The notes: generated by a model from the sequence alone, not told the origin. Numbered from the stretch's first letter, positions 1 through 6,491 are shown. The stretch is 16,894 nt of DNA from Candidatus Uhrbacteria bacterium (GCA_030688135.1 JAUYIW010000050.1:1-16894); one strand, 5' to 3'. Program-made: numbers and translations.

Positions 1-169
1 CATAAAACTTATGTTAGTTAATTTTTAACATACAAAGTGTAGCATTTATGGGGGTTTTTTGCAAACACCTGTGCACAACTACAGCACACCGTATAAATGA
101 TTGTCAAATGGATTTTTAATAACTTTGAAGAAAAACTACCGGTTAAGGCGGACGGATCGAGTTACTCGC

Positions 170-358
170 TCAAGATAACGCCAATATCACGCACGTGCAT
201 GAAGCAATCATACACGCAATGAAGATGGCTAACATTGCACGAATAAATAAACTTTTTCTAAGCGCCTTTGCCGGATCAGGACTTGCGAATACTACGTCAT
301 GCCATATTTTTACAGCTAGAAAAAATGCTACTATAAGGAACAAGATCGATGGAATCAT
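170..358 (-). CDS. Small two-helix membrane protein, unknown function
   Basis: Encodes 62 residues. Hydrophobic stretches at about residues 2-19 and 38-59 suggest two transmembrane helices joined by a short polar loop (SPDPAKALRK), so an inner-membrane hairpin is the likely topology. I recognise no family. Despite its size the gene looks real. AAGGAGAG lies three bases before the ATG, and a promoter (TTGACC, 17-bp spacer, TAGCAT) sits just upstream. It ends in TGA. No neighbour shares its transcript, so context gives no functional hint; small membrane toxin or stress peptide are possibilities that cannot be tested here. Confidence 0.65.
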   Translation of the reverse strand: MIPSILFLIVAFFLAVKIWHDVVFASPDPAKALRKSLFIRAMLAIFIACMIASCTCVILALS

Positions 359-387
359 CTTCTCTCCTTAACGAATTTTCTACTTTA

Positions 388-416
388 ATGCTAACATGGT
401 AGACCATACCGGTCAA
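388..416 (-). promoter_or_regulatory. Promoter with internal palindrome for the 62-aa membrane protein
   Basis: On the minus strand TTGACC (411-416) and TAGCAT (388-393) are separated by 17 bp. The spacer carries the inverted repeat ATGGT-AG-ACCAT (396-407). A palindrome between -35 and -10 is a typical place for a repressor or MerR-type operator; a binding protein is only inferred. Confidence 0.55.
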
Positions 417-540
417 AATCCTTAGTTGATAAATTTAGCTGAACTTTTTGTGCAACCCTAAGGGTTGTACCTTGCGCATCTATTGACGCTATCGGCTGTT
501 TTGTGTATACTCCGCAAGTAGAATCTTCAAAATTCAATAT

Positions 541-626
541 GGGTCGGTACTCAAGTCCCGCCCTTGGCGGGATCCCGCCGGAATACGTTTTCATATGTAG
601 GCGGGACGGTCAACGACGCTTTTGCT
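541..626 (+). pseudogene. tRNA-Tyr fragment interrupted by a double-hairpin palindrome
   Basis: Positions 541-556 match the first 16 bases of the intact tRNA-Tyr at 904. The match resumes at 608-616 (GGTCAACGA, the D-loop continuation) after a 51-bp palindromic insert. A short GCTTTTGC at 618-625 resembles the variable arm of the intact gene; the anticodon region is gone. This is therefore a decayed tRNA-Tyr copy about 360 bp upstream of the functional one, split inside its D-loop. Confidence 0.7.
556..606. repeat. Double-hairpin palindromic element (copy 1, in tRNA-Tyr fragment)
   Basis: Four alternating 7-mers: TCCCGCC (556-562), GGCGGGA (566-572), TCCCGCC (573-579), GGCGGGA (600-606). They form a tight hairpin with a CTT loop and a second hairpin with a 20-nt loop. 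The same architecture occurs at 2893 and 3023, also inside tRNA sequence. It resembles a REP or tiny MITE-like element; it encodes nothing. Confidence 0.75.
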
Positions 627-659
627 GAAGTCACAACACTACAGATCCATATATAATTT

Positions 660-902
660 ATGTTTACCACTTACATACTTTATAGTAAACATTCTGACCG
701 ATACTATATTGGATGTACTTCTAACATAAATGATCGAATTAAAGAGCATAATTCTGGTAAATCCCGATCAACAAAACCTTTTCGACCCTGGATTCTGGTT
801 TATAAAGAAGAATTTGAAACCAGAAGTGAGGCTTGAAAACGGGAGAACCAAATTAAAAAATACAAGGGTGGCGAAGCGTTTAGATCTTTATTAAGTAAAT
901 AG
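660..902 (+). pseudogene. GIY-YIG endonuclease-domain protein, broken by in-frame TGA
   Basis: Reading from ATG 660 gives a complete small GIY-YIG protein: TYILYS at the N-terminus (GIY equivalent), YYIGCTSN (YIG box), INDRIKEHNSGKSRSTK with the conserved Arg and His, RPWILVYKEEF, then SEA-stop-KREN-QIKKYKGGEAF. Codon 59 is TGA (834-836), where relatives usually have Met, Leu or Ile. The frame continues to TAG at 900-902, 80 codons in total, the usual length for this single-domain family. UGA is a true stop elsewhere in the window, so a nonsense mutation is likeliest; a sequencing error or readthrough is possible. The stop codon ends two bases before tRNA-Tyr, and a tRNA-Tyr fragment lies just upstream. 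Confidence 0.8.
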
Positions 903-903
903 T

Positions 904-989
904 GGGTCGGTACTCAAGTGGTCAACGAGGGCAGACTGTAAATCTGCTGGCTTTTGCCTACGGAGGTTCGAGTCCTCCCCGGCCCACCA
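904..989 (+). tRNA. tRNA-Tyr(GUA)
   Basis: Acceptor stem GGGTCGG (904-910) pairs with CCGGCCC (979-985), followed by discriminator A and an encoded CCA (987-989). The anticodon stem GCAGA/TCTGC encloses CTGTAAA, with anticodon GTA at 938-940. A long variable arm (about GG-CTTTTG-CC) makes it a class II tRNA, as expected for bacterial tRNA-Tyr. The T arm is GGAGG-TTCGAGT-CCTCC. All arms are intact, so this is presumably the functional copy. A strong terminator follows directly. Confidence 0.95.
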
Positions 990-992
990 TAA

Positions 993-1026
993 AAAATACT
1001 CCAACTTTGATTGGAGTGTTTTTTTT
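993..1026 (+). terminator. Terminator after tRNA-Tyr
   Basis: AATACTCCAA and TTGGAGTGTT pair around a short CTTTGA loop, followed by a run of T to 1026. It is flanked by A-rich sequence on the left, so it could also act on the other strand. Confidence 0.85.
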
Positions 1027-1068
1027 GTTAACAAGGCCGTGAGCAGGCCAAGGCTCTTCACAACAAAT

Positions 1069-1099
1069 AAAAATCCGAAACCGGGTTTCGGATTTTTTT
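1069..1099 (+). terminator. Second terminator-like hairpin
   Basis: ATCCGAAAC (1073-1081) pairs with GTTTCGGAT (1085-1093) around CGG, followed by seven T. Its core CGAAACCGGGTTTCG recurs in the hairpin at 1134-1162. The A-run on the left would let it work on the minus strand too. Confidence 0.7.
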
Positions 1100-1125
1100 G
1101 AGATGCAACCGGTCTAAAATGCTAA

Positions 1126-1377
1126 CTATATTAATATTTTCGAAACCGGGTTTCGAAAATATATATCTATAATTTCAAGATGAGGCGGCATTGCCTTTTG
1201 GGTCACTTGAACAGCTTCTGCGAAACTGGCCAACGATTCAGCAACCACACTCATCATTGGTTTCTGGAAATCAAGAATAGATCGAACCATTGTCTGTGTC
1301 GCAACGACTGATTCAATCCGCTTCTTTAATTGGCTTTATACTGCCTCAATAGCAGTTAGATCTATAAATCTTGTCAT
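1126..1377 (-). pseudogene. Small broken ORF with in-frame TAA
   Basis: On the minus strand an open frame starts at ATG 1377 (MTRFIDLTAIEAV), meets TAA at 1336-1338, then runs open to TAG at 1126 (SQLKKRIESVVATQTMV... and ...VAESLASFAEAVQ...). The middle part looks like a real amphipathic helical protein. The last 12-14 residues come from the palindrome at 1134-1162, suggesting the original end was replaced. No family is recognised. A short alternative product could start at the internal ATG of MVRSIL, but no ribosome binding site supports it. Confidence 0.35.
1134..1162. repeat. Perfect 13-bp-stem hairpin sharing its core with the 1073 terminator
   Basis: ATATTTTCGAAAC (1134-1146) and GTTTCGAAAATAT (1150-1162) pair around CGG. 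The inner CGAAACCGGGTTTCG is identical to that of the hairpin at 1073-1093, while the outer stems differ, as if the core had been copied or inserted twice. Confidence 0.7.
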
Positions 1378-1430
1378 ATGATGATGTCATCTAATACAAA
1401 ATTACCGAAATATTAAAATTTCTTCAACAT

Positions 1431-1481
1431 TTGGGTTCATATTGGGTTCATATTGACTTTATTGGTTCGTTGTGGTTAAAT
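1431..1481 (+). promoter_or_regulatory. Promoter with 11-bp tandem repeat for the Cys-rich orphan gene
   Basis: TTGACT (1453-1458), 17-bp spacer, TTAAAT (1476-1481). Immediately upstream TTGGGTTCATA is duplicated exactly (1431-1441 and 1442-1452), ending at the base before the -35, a natural position for an activator site. The transcript would begin near 1488. A 7-bp hairpin (GTGTCTG/CAGACAC, 1538-1559) lies in the leader ahead of the ribosome binding site. Confidence 0.6.
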
Positions 1482-1579
1482 TCTTATCTTGCCACTCGGC
1501 GGGACGTCACTTGCTTCATGCTAGTGATAAGGGTGTGGTGTCTGCATCGTTTCAGACACAAAAAAGGATGGAGGCCTTC

Positions 1580-2392
1580 ATGGCTTTCGAGAACATTCTC
1601 ATGCGTCATCGCGAAATCACGCACGGCCCCGGCGCCAAGGACTTTGATATCGGGAGGATTTGCAACGATCCCTACCCGGTGCGGCTCACGGTTCGTGGCC
1701 TCACCAGTGACTGCATGTGTGCCATGGGCACCCACTGCAGCTATTGCGAGGAGGAGAACCCCATTTGGCTCCTGATCGCAGGGACCTTCAACCCAGATCT
1801 GCATCAGCGCAAATTCGTCTTCTGGGGCTACATCAACCGCGACAGGAACGGTGAAGCACTTCGATCCGCGGCCGATGTCTTTGAAGACGAACAGGTCTCC
1901 TGCTGCCCGAACCGTTCTCAGCTCGTGTTCGGCTGGTACACGCCTTACCAGGGCAAGTGGATACGCGGCTGGATAGCGCCAATGCGGCACAGCCTCGACG
2001 AGCTGTTTGCCATGTTCTTCAACACGGACGCGCTCCGGCGTACCTTTGACCTCCTCGCCGACCCGATCGGTAGCTGGAAGGATGGGGAAAGGCGACTGCC
2101 TCCGGACATCCTCTGGGGACTCGTCCGCAAAAACGGTGGCCTAATGATGCGCCTGATCCGTAAAGGACAGGGCGACAACGGCACGGCAGTGCTCAAGTTC
2201 TATGGCGTCGAATACACCGAGATGGGCACTTGTTTCCACTTCACTATGACTCATGAACTGTCCGAGGGAATCCGTCACACGGAGAACTTCGACAACGGTC
2301 GCGTGGTCGTGGACGACGAAGGTAGATGGGACAAGCTTTTGGCCTGCCGCGATGGCAGAGAGTACGAATTCGTTGCCGCGCCACCGCGCTAA
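1580..2392 (+). CDS. Orphan cysteine-rich protein, unknown function
   Basis: Encodes 270 residues from ATG 1580. This start is chosen because GGAGG lies five bases upstream and the predicted transcript begins near 1488; the open frame extends upstream but would start before the promoter's -10. No family is recognised. Residues 45-56 (CMCAMGTHCSYC) give a CxC-x5-CxxC cluster that could bind zinc, with further Cys at 28, 108 and 109. The rest is Trp- and Arg-rich soluble sequence with no signal peptide or membrane segment. The gene is clearly more GC-rich than TypA or RlmN, has its own promoter and a nested terminator, and stands alone, which suggests horizontal acquisition. Confidence 0.85.
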   Translation: MAFENILMRHREITHGPGAKDFDIGRICNDPYPVRLTVRGLTSDCMCAMGTHCSYCEEENPIWLLIAGTFNPDLHQRKFVFWGYINRDRNGEALRSAADVFEDEQVSCCPNRSQLVFGWYTPYQGKWIRGWIAPMRHSLDELFAMFFNTDALRRTFDLLADPIGSWKDGERRLPPDILWGLVRKNGGLMMRLIRKGQGDNGTAVLKFYGVEYTEMGTCFHFTMTHELSEGIRHTENFDNGRVVVDDEGRWDKLLACRDGREYEFVAAPPR

Positions 2393-2428
2393 CCTGAACA
2401 ACTGACGACGTAGGGACACACAACCTCA

Positions 2429-2492
2429 ACCGCACCCCACCAGAAGCCACACCTCGTGCGCTTCAAGACCTCGGGGTGCGGTCTTCTGTTTT
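2429..2492 (+). terminator. Nested-hairpin terminator of the Cys-rich orphan gene
   Basis: Outer stem ACCGCACCCC (2429-2438) pairs with GGGGTGCGGT (2473-2482); inside it GAAGC (2443-2447) pairs with GCTTC (2460-2464). A T-rich tail CTTCTGTTTT follows. Confidence 0.8.
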
Positions 2493-2495
2493 ATA

Positions 2496-2666
2496 AAATT
2501 CAACGGATGCTTTGTTACTTGACCTCGTAAGTGCTCGACGGATGCCGAGAGGTATATCGCAGTCGTCTTAATGTCATTATGCCCAAGCATTTTTGAAAGT
2601 GCGTAAATATCATATACGACTTCTAACATTATGATGTCAAAGATGTGCAGGAGTAGTGTTGCTGAA
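2496..2666 (-). pseudogene. Tyrosine recombinase (Xer/integrase-like) C-terminal remnant
   Basis: The minus strand encodes DIYALSKMLGHNDIKTTAIY followed by LSASVEHLRGQVTKHPLN, the C-terminal catalytic segment of a tyrosine recombinase: the LGH box and the Tyr nucleophile in AIYL are present. Upstream SATLLLH may be what is left of the helix after the HxxR box. The first catalytic Arg, the HxxR box and the whole N-terminal domain are missing, and the frame runs into the neighbouring terminator without its own stop. It is a dead fragment. Members of this family commonly integrate at tRNA genes, and a cluster of tRNA-Thr fragments begins about 200 bp away. Confidence 0.8.
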
Positions 2667-2779
2667 ACAAAACAAAAAACCCAAGGCATTAACCTGATTT
2701 TTTGCATGTAGCCGTTGTCGGAACTTTCACATTGTTCACTTTGTTCTCTCTCCATAGGGGGTTCCACCACTCTGGTCGT

Positions 2780-2820
2780 CCCCTTCGACTTGCTATGCTC
2801 GCTCAGGATCCTGTCACCCC
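2780..2820. repeat. Possible derivative of a widespread CCTTCGAC...CTCAGGA intergenic repeat
   Basis: The stretch CCCCTTCGACTTGC followed by GCTCGCTCAGGATCCTGTCA resembles the common bacterial intergenic repeat family built on CCTTCGACnnnCTCAGGACAGG. It has no coding sense on either strand. This rests on recall of the motif, not on an alignment. Confidence 0.3.
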
Positions 2821-2892
2821 AAGCATGCCCAGCAGAGCCGGGTCCGGGTCTAGAATATACTGCCGGAAACCCGAGACCCCTTCCTTACCATG

Positions 2893-2935
2893 TCCCGCCT
2901 TTGGCGGGATCCCGCCTCGATAACTGATGGCGGGA
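2893..2935. repeat. Double-hairpin palindromic element (copy 2)
   Basis: TCCCGCC-TTT-GGCGGGA (2893-2909) abuts TCCCGCC-N12-GGCGGGA (2910-2935). It lies within tRNA-Thr sequence, between CCATG and GAAGTGC, which are contiguous in the anticodon loop and stem of the intact gene. Confidence 0.85.
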
Positions 2936-2976
2936 GAAGTGCCTTGCACTGGTAGCGTAAATGAAAAATAATCACA

Positions 2977-3022
2977 TGGAGCCGTCGTCGGGATTTGAAC
3001 CCGAGACCCCTTCCTTACCATG
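2977..3022 (-). pseudogene. tRNA-Thr 3' half (T arm to anticodon loop)
   Basis: Identical to the 3' portion of the intact tRNA-Thr from the CCA end to the anticodon loop, then interrupted by the palindrome at 3023. A shorter copy (T-loop onwards) lies at 2868-2892. The 5' halves are scrambled, so neither is functional. Confidence 0.85.
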
Positions 3023-3065
3023 TCCCGCCTTTGGCGGGATCCCGCCTCGATAACTGATGGCGGGA
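3023..3065. repeat. Double-hairpin palindromic element (copy 3)
   Basis: Identical to the 2893-2935 copy and exactly 130 bp downstream of it, again splitting tRNA-Thr sequence in the anticodon loop. Confidence 0.85.
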
Positions 3066-3106
3066 GAAGTGCTTTGCACTGGTAGCGTAAATGAAAAATA
3101 ATAACA

Positions 3107-3181
<75 letters not shown>

Positions 3182-3849
3182 ATTATATCTTTCTATTTGG
3201 CGATCTGCATTGTCGACGCGCTCCGTAATCCTCAAAGTACATTTTGGTACATCTCGGATTTACTCGCACGTCTCCTAGCAGCTCATCCAAATATAAAAAT
3301 CTAATTTAACGGTTTTGTATGCTCTACCACTGAGCTACGAAGGCATTCGTTTTTGTGTTAGCGATCTATCGGCTCAAAACTTTGTCTCTAGCTCACCGTA
3401 CACCATGGTACGTCTAGCTTCGCTCCTAGTTTTTCGCCAATATATCATCTAACACAATGCACTCATGTTACACCTATCAACAATAATTTGCACTCTCCTA
3501 GCAACTCATCCAAATATGAGAATCCGACTTAAATTATTCCTTGCTAATACATTAGCGAATGCTGAAAATCCACGTTTTTAGGTTATTTATATATATTATC
3601 TTTATACTCAAAAACTTCCTTGTATTTCATGAAATTAATACACTCGTAAACACTTTTAACGTGTAATGCTCGCTCACCGTACATTATAGTACGCCTTGCG
3701 TCACCTACTCATAAATACATAGTTCGCGATAGAATTTTAATACAATAGATGTAGTTGGTCAAGACTCACAAATCAAATAAACAATCTCATACGTCTAATA
3801 AAAATCTCGTAAAGCGCGATGCTACTTAAACGTATACCGGTAAATAAAA
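3182..3849. repeat. Decayed intergenic repeat region without genes
   Basis: No credible ORF. It contains three versions of a GTAC-N6-GTAC palindrome (3237-3250, 3398-3411, 3679-3692), the last two preceded by GCTCACC. It also has two copies of a TCTCCTAGCA-RCTCATCCAA block (3271-3309 and 3494-3532). The segment after the intact tRNA-Thr and the segment after the 3320 fragment share landmarks at similar spacing, so the area looks like diverged tandem copies of a tRNA-plus-repeat unit. Confidence 0.65.
3320..3344 (-). pseudogene. tRNA-Thr-like 5' fragment
   Basis: On the minus strand GCCTTCGTAGCTCAGTGG followed by TAGAGCA matches the acceptor 5' strand and D arm of tRNA-Thr with one change. 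The sequence then diverges and no anticodon or T arm follows. Confidence 0.8.
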
Positions 3850-3871
3850 ACGCGAGCTAATTTAGCTCGCG
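3841..3871 (-). terminator. Terminator of the 117-aa orphan gene
   Basis: CGCGAGCTA (3851-3859) pairs with TAGCTCGCG (3863-3871) around ATT. Read on the minus strand the hairpin is followed by TTTTTATTTA. Confidence 0.88.
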
Positions 3872-3892
3872 TGTGTAAACCGAAGGCGTTGG

Positions 3893-4246
3893 CTACCCTA
3901 GGAACTTAGCCGTAATATCTCCGTGCATAGAGATGTCCAACATTACGACAAAGCCATCGCCCTGCGCCAGACCACCATTCACCCAAAGTCTCCACGAATG
4001 TTTTCTGCTGTACGAGTCCATTGATGGCTCTGTATTTCCGACGAGCACAGTGCCATCATCAAGAACCACTTCGTACGCAAAGGACTGTTCCTTGCTCCAG
4101 TCGATACGCTCCTCCTGCGCCAGATGACGCAAATACCTATGGAGCGGTGGGGACTGATTTCCCAGTTTGCCATGCGCCGTTCTAAGCACTGTTGCGCTCC
4201 GAATTGAGTCTGCCAGTCCAAATGAATCAACTTTTTGATCATCCAT
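3893..4246 (-). CDS. Orphan 117-aa soluble protein, unknown function
   Basis: A soluble protein with no recognised domain. The C-terminal half alternates hydrophobic residues (FAYEVVLDDGTVLVGN, SWRLWVNGG, GDGFVVMLDISM), which suggests a small beta-rich fold; the N-terminal 40 residues look helical. The ATG at 4246 has GGAG five bases upstream and a strong promoter. It ends in TAG beside its own terminator. It is a stand-alone unit, more GC-rich than the adjoining cfa gene, and has the same promoter form as the 6640 gene and the RNA at 16406. Confidence 0.85.
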   Translation of the reverse strand: MDDQKVDSFGLADSIRSATVLRTAHGKLGNQSPPLHRYLRHLAQEERIDWSKEQSFAYEVVLDDGTVLVGNTEPSMDSYSRKHSWRLWVNGGLAQGDGFVVMLDISMHGDITAKFLG

Positions 4247-4268
4247 AATGTCTCCGTGAATTGGATTG

Positions 4269-4308
4269 AAGGTTGCGCTACCTTAGCCTAAAAATACCGC
4301 GCTGTCAA
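4269..4308 (-). promoter_or_regulatory. TTGACA-N17-TAAGGT promoter with AAGGT/ACCTT inverted repeat
   Basis: On the minus strand TTGACA (4303-4308) and TAAGGT (4280-4285) are 17 bp apart. The -10 is one arm of AAGGT-N6-ACCTT (4269-4284). The 6640 gene has the same -10 with AAGGT-N3-ACCTT, so the repeat may be an operator. Confidence 0.7.
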
Positions 4309-4329
4309 GAGCCCAGTACTACGCATCCG

Positions 4330-5448
4330 TTAACGTACCGACTTATAACCTTCTACTACTCCGTTTTTTGAATATACAATTTGCCAGAGCTGACCCTTGC
4401 GTGCGCGGAAAAATCCTGCACAACTTAATAAATAATACCGCCACATTCTATAAAATCGCTCGTCATATCTGTGTTTTAGTTGTTCCCAGTGTTCTTCAAA
4501 ATTCGTATTCCATTCAAGCAAAGTTTTTTCATAGTCTTTGCCAAAATTATGCACATCTTCGGTTACAAACAATCCTTCAGATGCTTTTGCTAATTGTTTC
4601 AAAGATGGAAGTGTTGAATTTGGAAAAATATACTTTTCTATCCATGGATCGGTTGTGGCTGTTGATTTTAACGAACCAATAGTATGCAAAAGAAATAATC
4701 CATCGTCTTTCAAACAACGCCTTGCAACTTTAAAATATTTACGATAATTCTTCTCTCCAACATGCTCTACCATTCCAAGTGAAACTACATGATCAAACTT
4801 TTCGTGAATTGCTGTATAGTCCTGCAAACGAATCTCAATCGGCAAGCCAGCACACAATTTACGAGCAAGCTCAGCCTGTTCACTAGATACCGTAATCCCC
4901 ACAACACTAGCCCCATACCTCTCTGCAGCAAATTTGGCAAAACTTCCCCATCCGCATCCAATGTCGAGCACGCGATCGCCTCGCTTTAAACCAATTTTTC
5001 TACAAACCAAATCTAACTTATTAACCTGTGCCTCGTTCAAACTTTGCGCATCCTTCCAATACCCACACGTATAAACCATTCTGTCATCTAACATTGCACG
5101 ATATAAATCGTTTCCCATGTCATAATGAGCCTTGCCAATGTGATACGCCCTTTTGCCTGCCTGACGATTCATTACTTTTGCTTTCACAGCTTCCCAAATA
5201 ATTGGCAAATTCAATCCTAGCTTTTGATCTACATTAAGCCTTAATACGCGCGCAATAAATTCATCAAGCCCTTCACACTCCCACCAACCATCCATATACG
5301 CCTCACCTAGACCAAGCGAACCTTGCGCTAACACACGCTCGAAAAATCGGGCGTTTTTAATTTGAGGATCCCAAGGCTCGCTACCGTTCAACGTAATACC
5401 AGTGCCATCAAGTAATTTCTGAATTCTGTCTTCTGTTTTTGCATTCAT
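4330..5448 (-). CDS. cfa: Cyclopropane-fatty-acyl-phospholipid synthase
   Basis: Transfers a methylene group from S-adenosylmethionine to unsaturated acyl chains of membrane phospholipids at the inner membrane surface. The 372 residues align end to end with E. coli Cfa (382 aa). Visible are GSLGLGEAYMDGWWE (43-57), HYDMGNDLY (108-116), YTCGYW (126-131) with the active-site Cys 128, the SAM loop VLDIGCGWG (160-168), EHVG with Glu 228, LLHTIG with His 255, and the C-terminal YYLLSCAGFFRAR (338-350). It starts without a Shine-Dalgarno sequence and lies 51 nt after the cupin gene on the same strand with no clear promoter between, so it is probably the last gene of a kinase-cupin-cfa run. The family gives acid and stress resistance in other bacteria; its use here is inferred. 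Confidence 0.95.
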   Translation of the reverse strand: MNAKTEDRIQKLLDGTGITLNGSEPWDPQIKNARFFERVLAQGSLGLGEAYMDGWWECEGLDEFIARVLRLNVDQKLGLNLPIIWEAVKAKVMNRQAGKRAYHIGKAHYDMGNDLYRAMLDDRMVYTCGYWKDAQSLNEAQVNKLDLVCRKIGLKRGDRVLDIGCGWGSFAKFAAERYGASVVGITVSSEQAELARKLCAGLPIEIRLQDYTAIHEKFDHVVSLGMVEHVGEKNYRKYFKVARRCLKDDGLFLLHTIGSLKSTATTDPWIEKYIFPNSTLPSLKQLAKASEGLFVTEDVHNFGKDYEKTLLEWNTNFEEHWEQLKHRYDERFYRMWRYYLLSCAGFFRARKGQLWQIVYSKNGVVEGYKSVR

Positions 5449-5499
5449 AAGTTCAAGCCATTAACGACCCCATAAAACGATCTACAACCTACAGCTTGT

Positions 5500-5850
5500 C
5501 TATTTATCTGCCTGAATTGTGCCTTCTGGATGTTCTGGCGGTGAATAAATTGTGTAGAGCTTCAGTTTGTCCGATTCTGAGGTGTTGATTACGTTGTGCT
5601 CTGTGCCAGCTGGAGCCACAATCGCAATACCGTCGGCTAGCGCGATTTCCTCACCGTCGATAACCGCAATGCCCTGCCCTGCTTCAATACGAATGAACTG
5701 ATCATGATCAGCATGAACTTCCATGCCAATCTCCTCACCTGGCTTCAACGCCATAACAACTAACTGACTTTGAGGGCCGGTGAATAAAACCTCACGATAA
5801 TTTTCATTTTGCAAAGTCTTTTCTTCAATGTTTATATTAAATCCACCCAT
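5500..5850 (-). CDS. Small single-domain cupin
   Basis: A 116-residue single-domain cupin of the size and layout of mannose-6-phosphate-isomerase-like stand-alone cupins. Motif 1 is GMEVHADHDQFIRIEAGQG (42-60), with His 46 and His 49 and either Gln 51 or Glu 56 as metal-ligand candidates. Motif 2 is GIAIVAPAGTEHNVIN (74-89), with His 85. This supports a metal-binding beta-barrel; the substrate cannot be told from sequence. The ATG follows the kinase stop codon by 4 nt, so the two are almost certainly co-transcribed and perhaps translationally coupled, as no ribosome binding site is visible. It ends in TAG. Confidence 0.88.
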   Translation of the reverse strand: MGGFNINIEEKTLQNENYREVLFTGPQSQLVVMALKPGEEIGMEVHADHDQFIRIEAGQGIAVIDGEEIALADGIAIVAPAGTEHNVINTSESDKLKLYTIYSPPEHPEGTIQADK

Positions 5851-5854
5851 AGCA

Positions 5855-6361
5855 TTATTTTACTGAATTAATTAAATCTTTAAAGACTTGATCTTCATCC
5901 CTATCTGCGTCAATCAAAATCGCATCTGTTCTGCTACCTTTAATTGAATTAATCTTTTCCCAGAAATCTTCGCACTTCTCTCTGGTAAGAAGGCTTTCGT
6001 CTCTATACCCACGCTCTTCCGCACGATTCATTACTACATCTTTTGACGCCCAAATAATAATTTCGCGAATATCTGCATTATATATTTTTCCAATATTTAT
6101 AAAATTATCAATTACTACTGGGTCATAAATCATCTTTTCGACTATTACATCACGCCCAAGCTTAAGACAGGTGTCAATAATTGCGCTTGAAATAGCCAAA
6201 TACATCTCCCAACGTTCCTCGCGGTATTCTCTATAATGACTAATAAACTTGCTTTGAGCGTCAATATCCAACAAGAAAGACAATGGCATTTCATTATGCA
6301 ATCTTGCGGCGAGTGTGCTCTTTCCAACCCCGCATGGGCCGTTTATAATTATTAACTTCAT
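5855..6361 (-). CDS. P-loop kinase (AAA_33/zeta-like nucleotide-binding family)
   Basis: From ATG 6361 the protein has 168 residues and opens with MKLIIINGPCGVGKSTLAAR, a Walker A motif at residues 8-16. LLDID (30-34) could be the acceptor-side acidic site, DVIVEKM (71-77) a second strand, and MNRAEERGYR (111-120) an Arg-rich lid. These features suit a small P-loop kinase or phosphotransferase; the phosphorylated substrate is unknown. The frame stays open upstream to 6418, but the later start is preferred because the Walker strand then begins at residue 2, as usual, and a TATAAT sits at 6375-6380, leaving a leader of only about 7 nt. First gene of the kinase-cupin-cfa run. Confidence 0.82.
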   Translation of the reverse strand: MKLIIINGPCGVGKSTLAARLHNEMPLSFLLDIDAQSKFISHYREYREERWEMYLAISSAIIDTCLKLGRDVIVEKMIYDPVVIDNFINIGKIYNADIREIIIWASKDVVMNRAEERGYRDESLLTREKCEDFWEKINSIKGSRTDAILIDADRDEDQVFKDLINSVK

Positions 6362-6374
6362 AACAAAATGACTA

Positions 6375-6380
6375 ATTATA
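6375..6380 (-). promoter_or_regulatory. Probable -10 box of the kinase-cupin-cfa run
   Basis: TATAAT on the minus strand, 13 bp before the chosen kinase start. No good -35 is found at 16-18 bp, so it is a candidate only. Confidence 0.4.
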
Positions 6381-6491
6381 CGGCAACAGTAGCACATCTG
6401 CACTGCGACAATCAACAATCATGCATTTACTGGAATATTGAGATAATAATAAGTTTTCATTTTGACTCGCTTATCATCGTAAACGCACCGC

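Noticed and set aside
391..594. 67-aa ORF on the minus strand
   Set aside because: It runs through the palindrome and the tRNA-Tyr fragment; GGIPPRAGLEYRP is simply the translated repeat.
660..902. Reassigned UGA codon
   Set aside because: UGA ends the BaiN-like gene and the 62-aa, 159-aa and 90-aa orphan genes at natural positions, and no conserved core protein contains an internal TGA.
1484..2196. 168-aa and 83-aa minus-strand ORFs opposite the Cys-rich gene
   Set aside because: GC-rich antisense shadows; promoter, ribosome binding site and terminator all support the plus-strand gene.
2702..3021. Short ORFs on both strands (2702-2923, 2715-2927 plus; 2803-3021 minus)
   Set aside because: They are translations of tRNA-Thr fragments and palindromes (SRVQIPTTAP is a typical translated tRNA end).
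4368..4989. Plus-strand ORFs opposite cfa
   Set aside because: Antisense shadows of a gene whose full-length protein is unambiguous.
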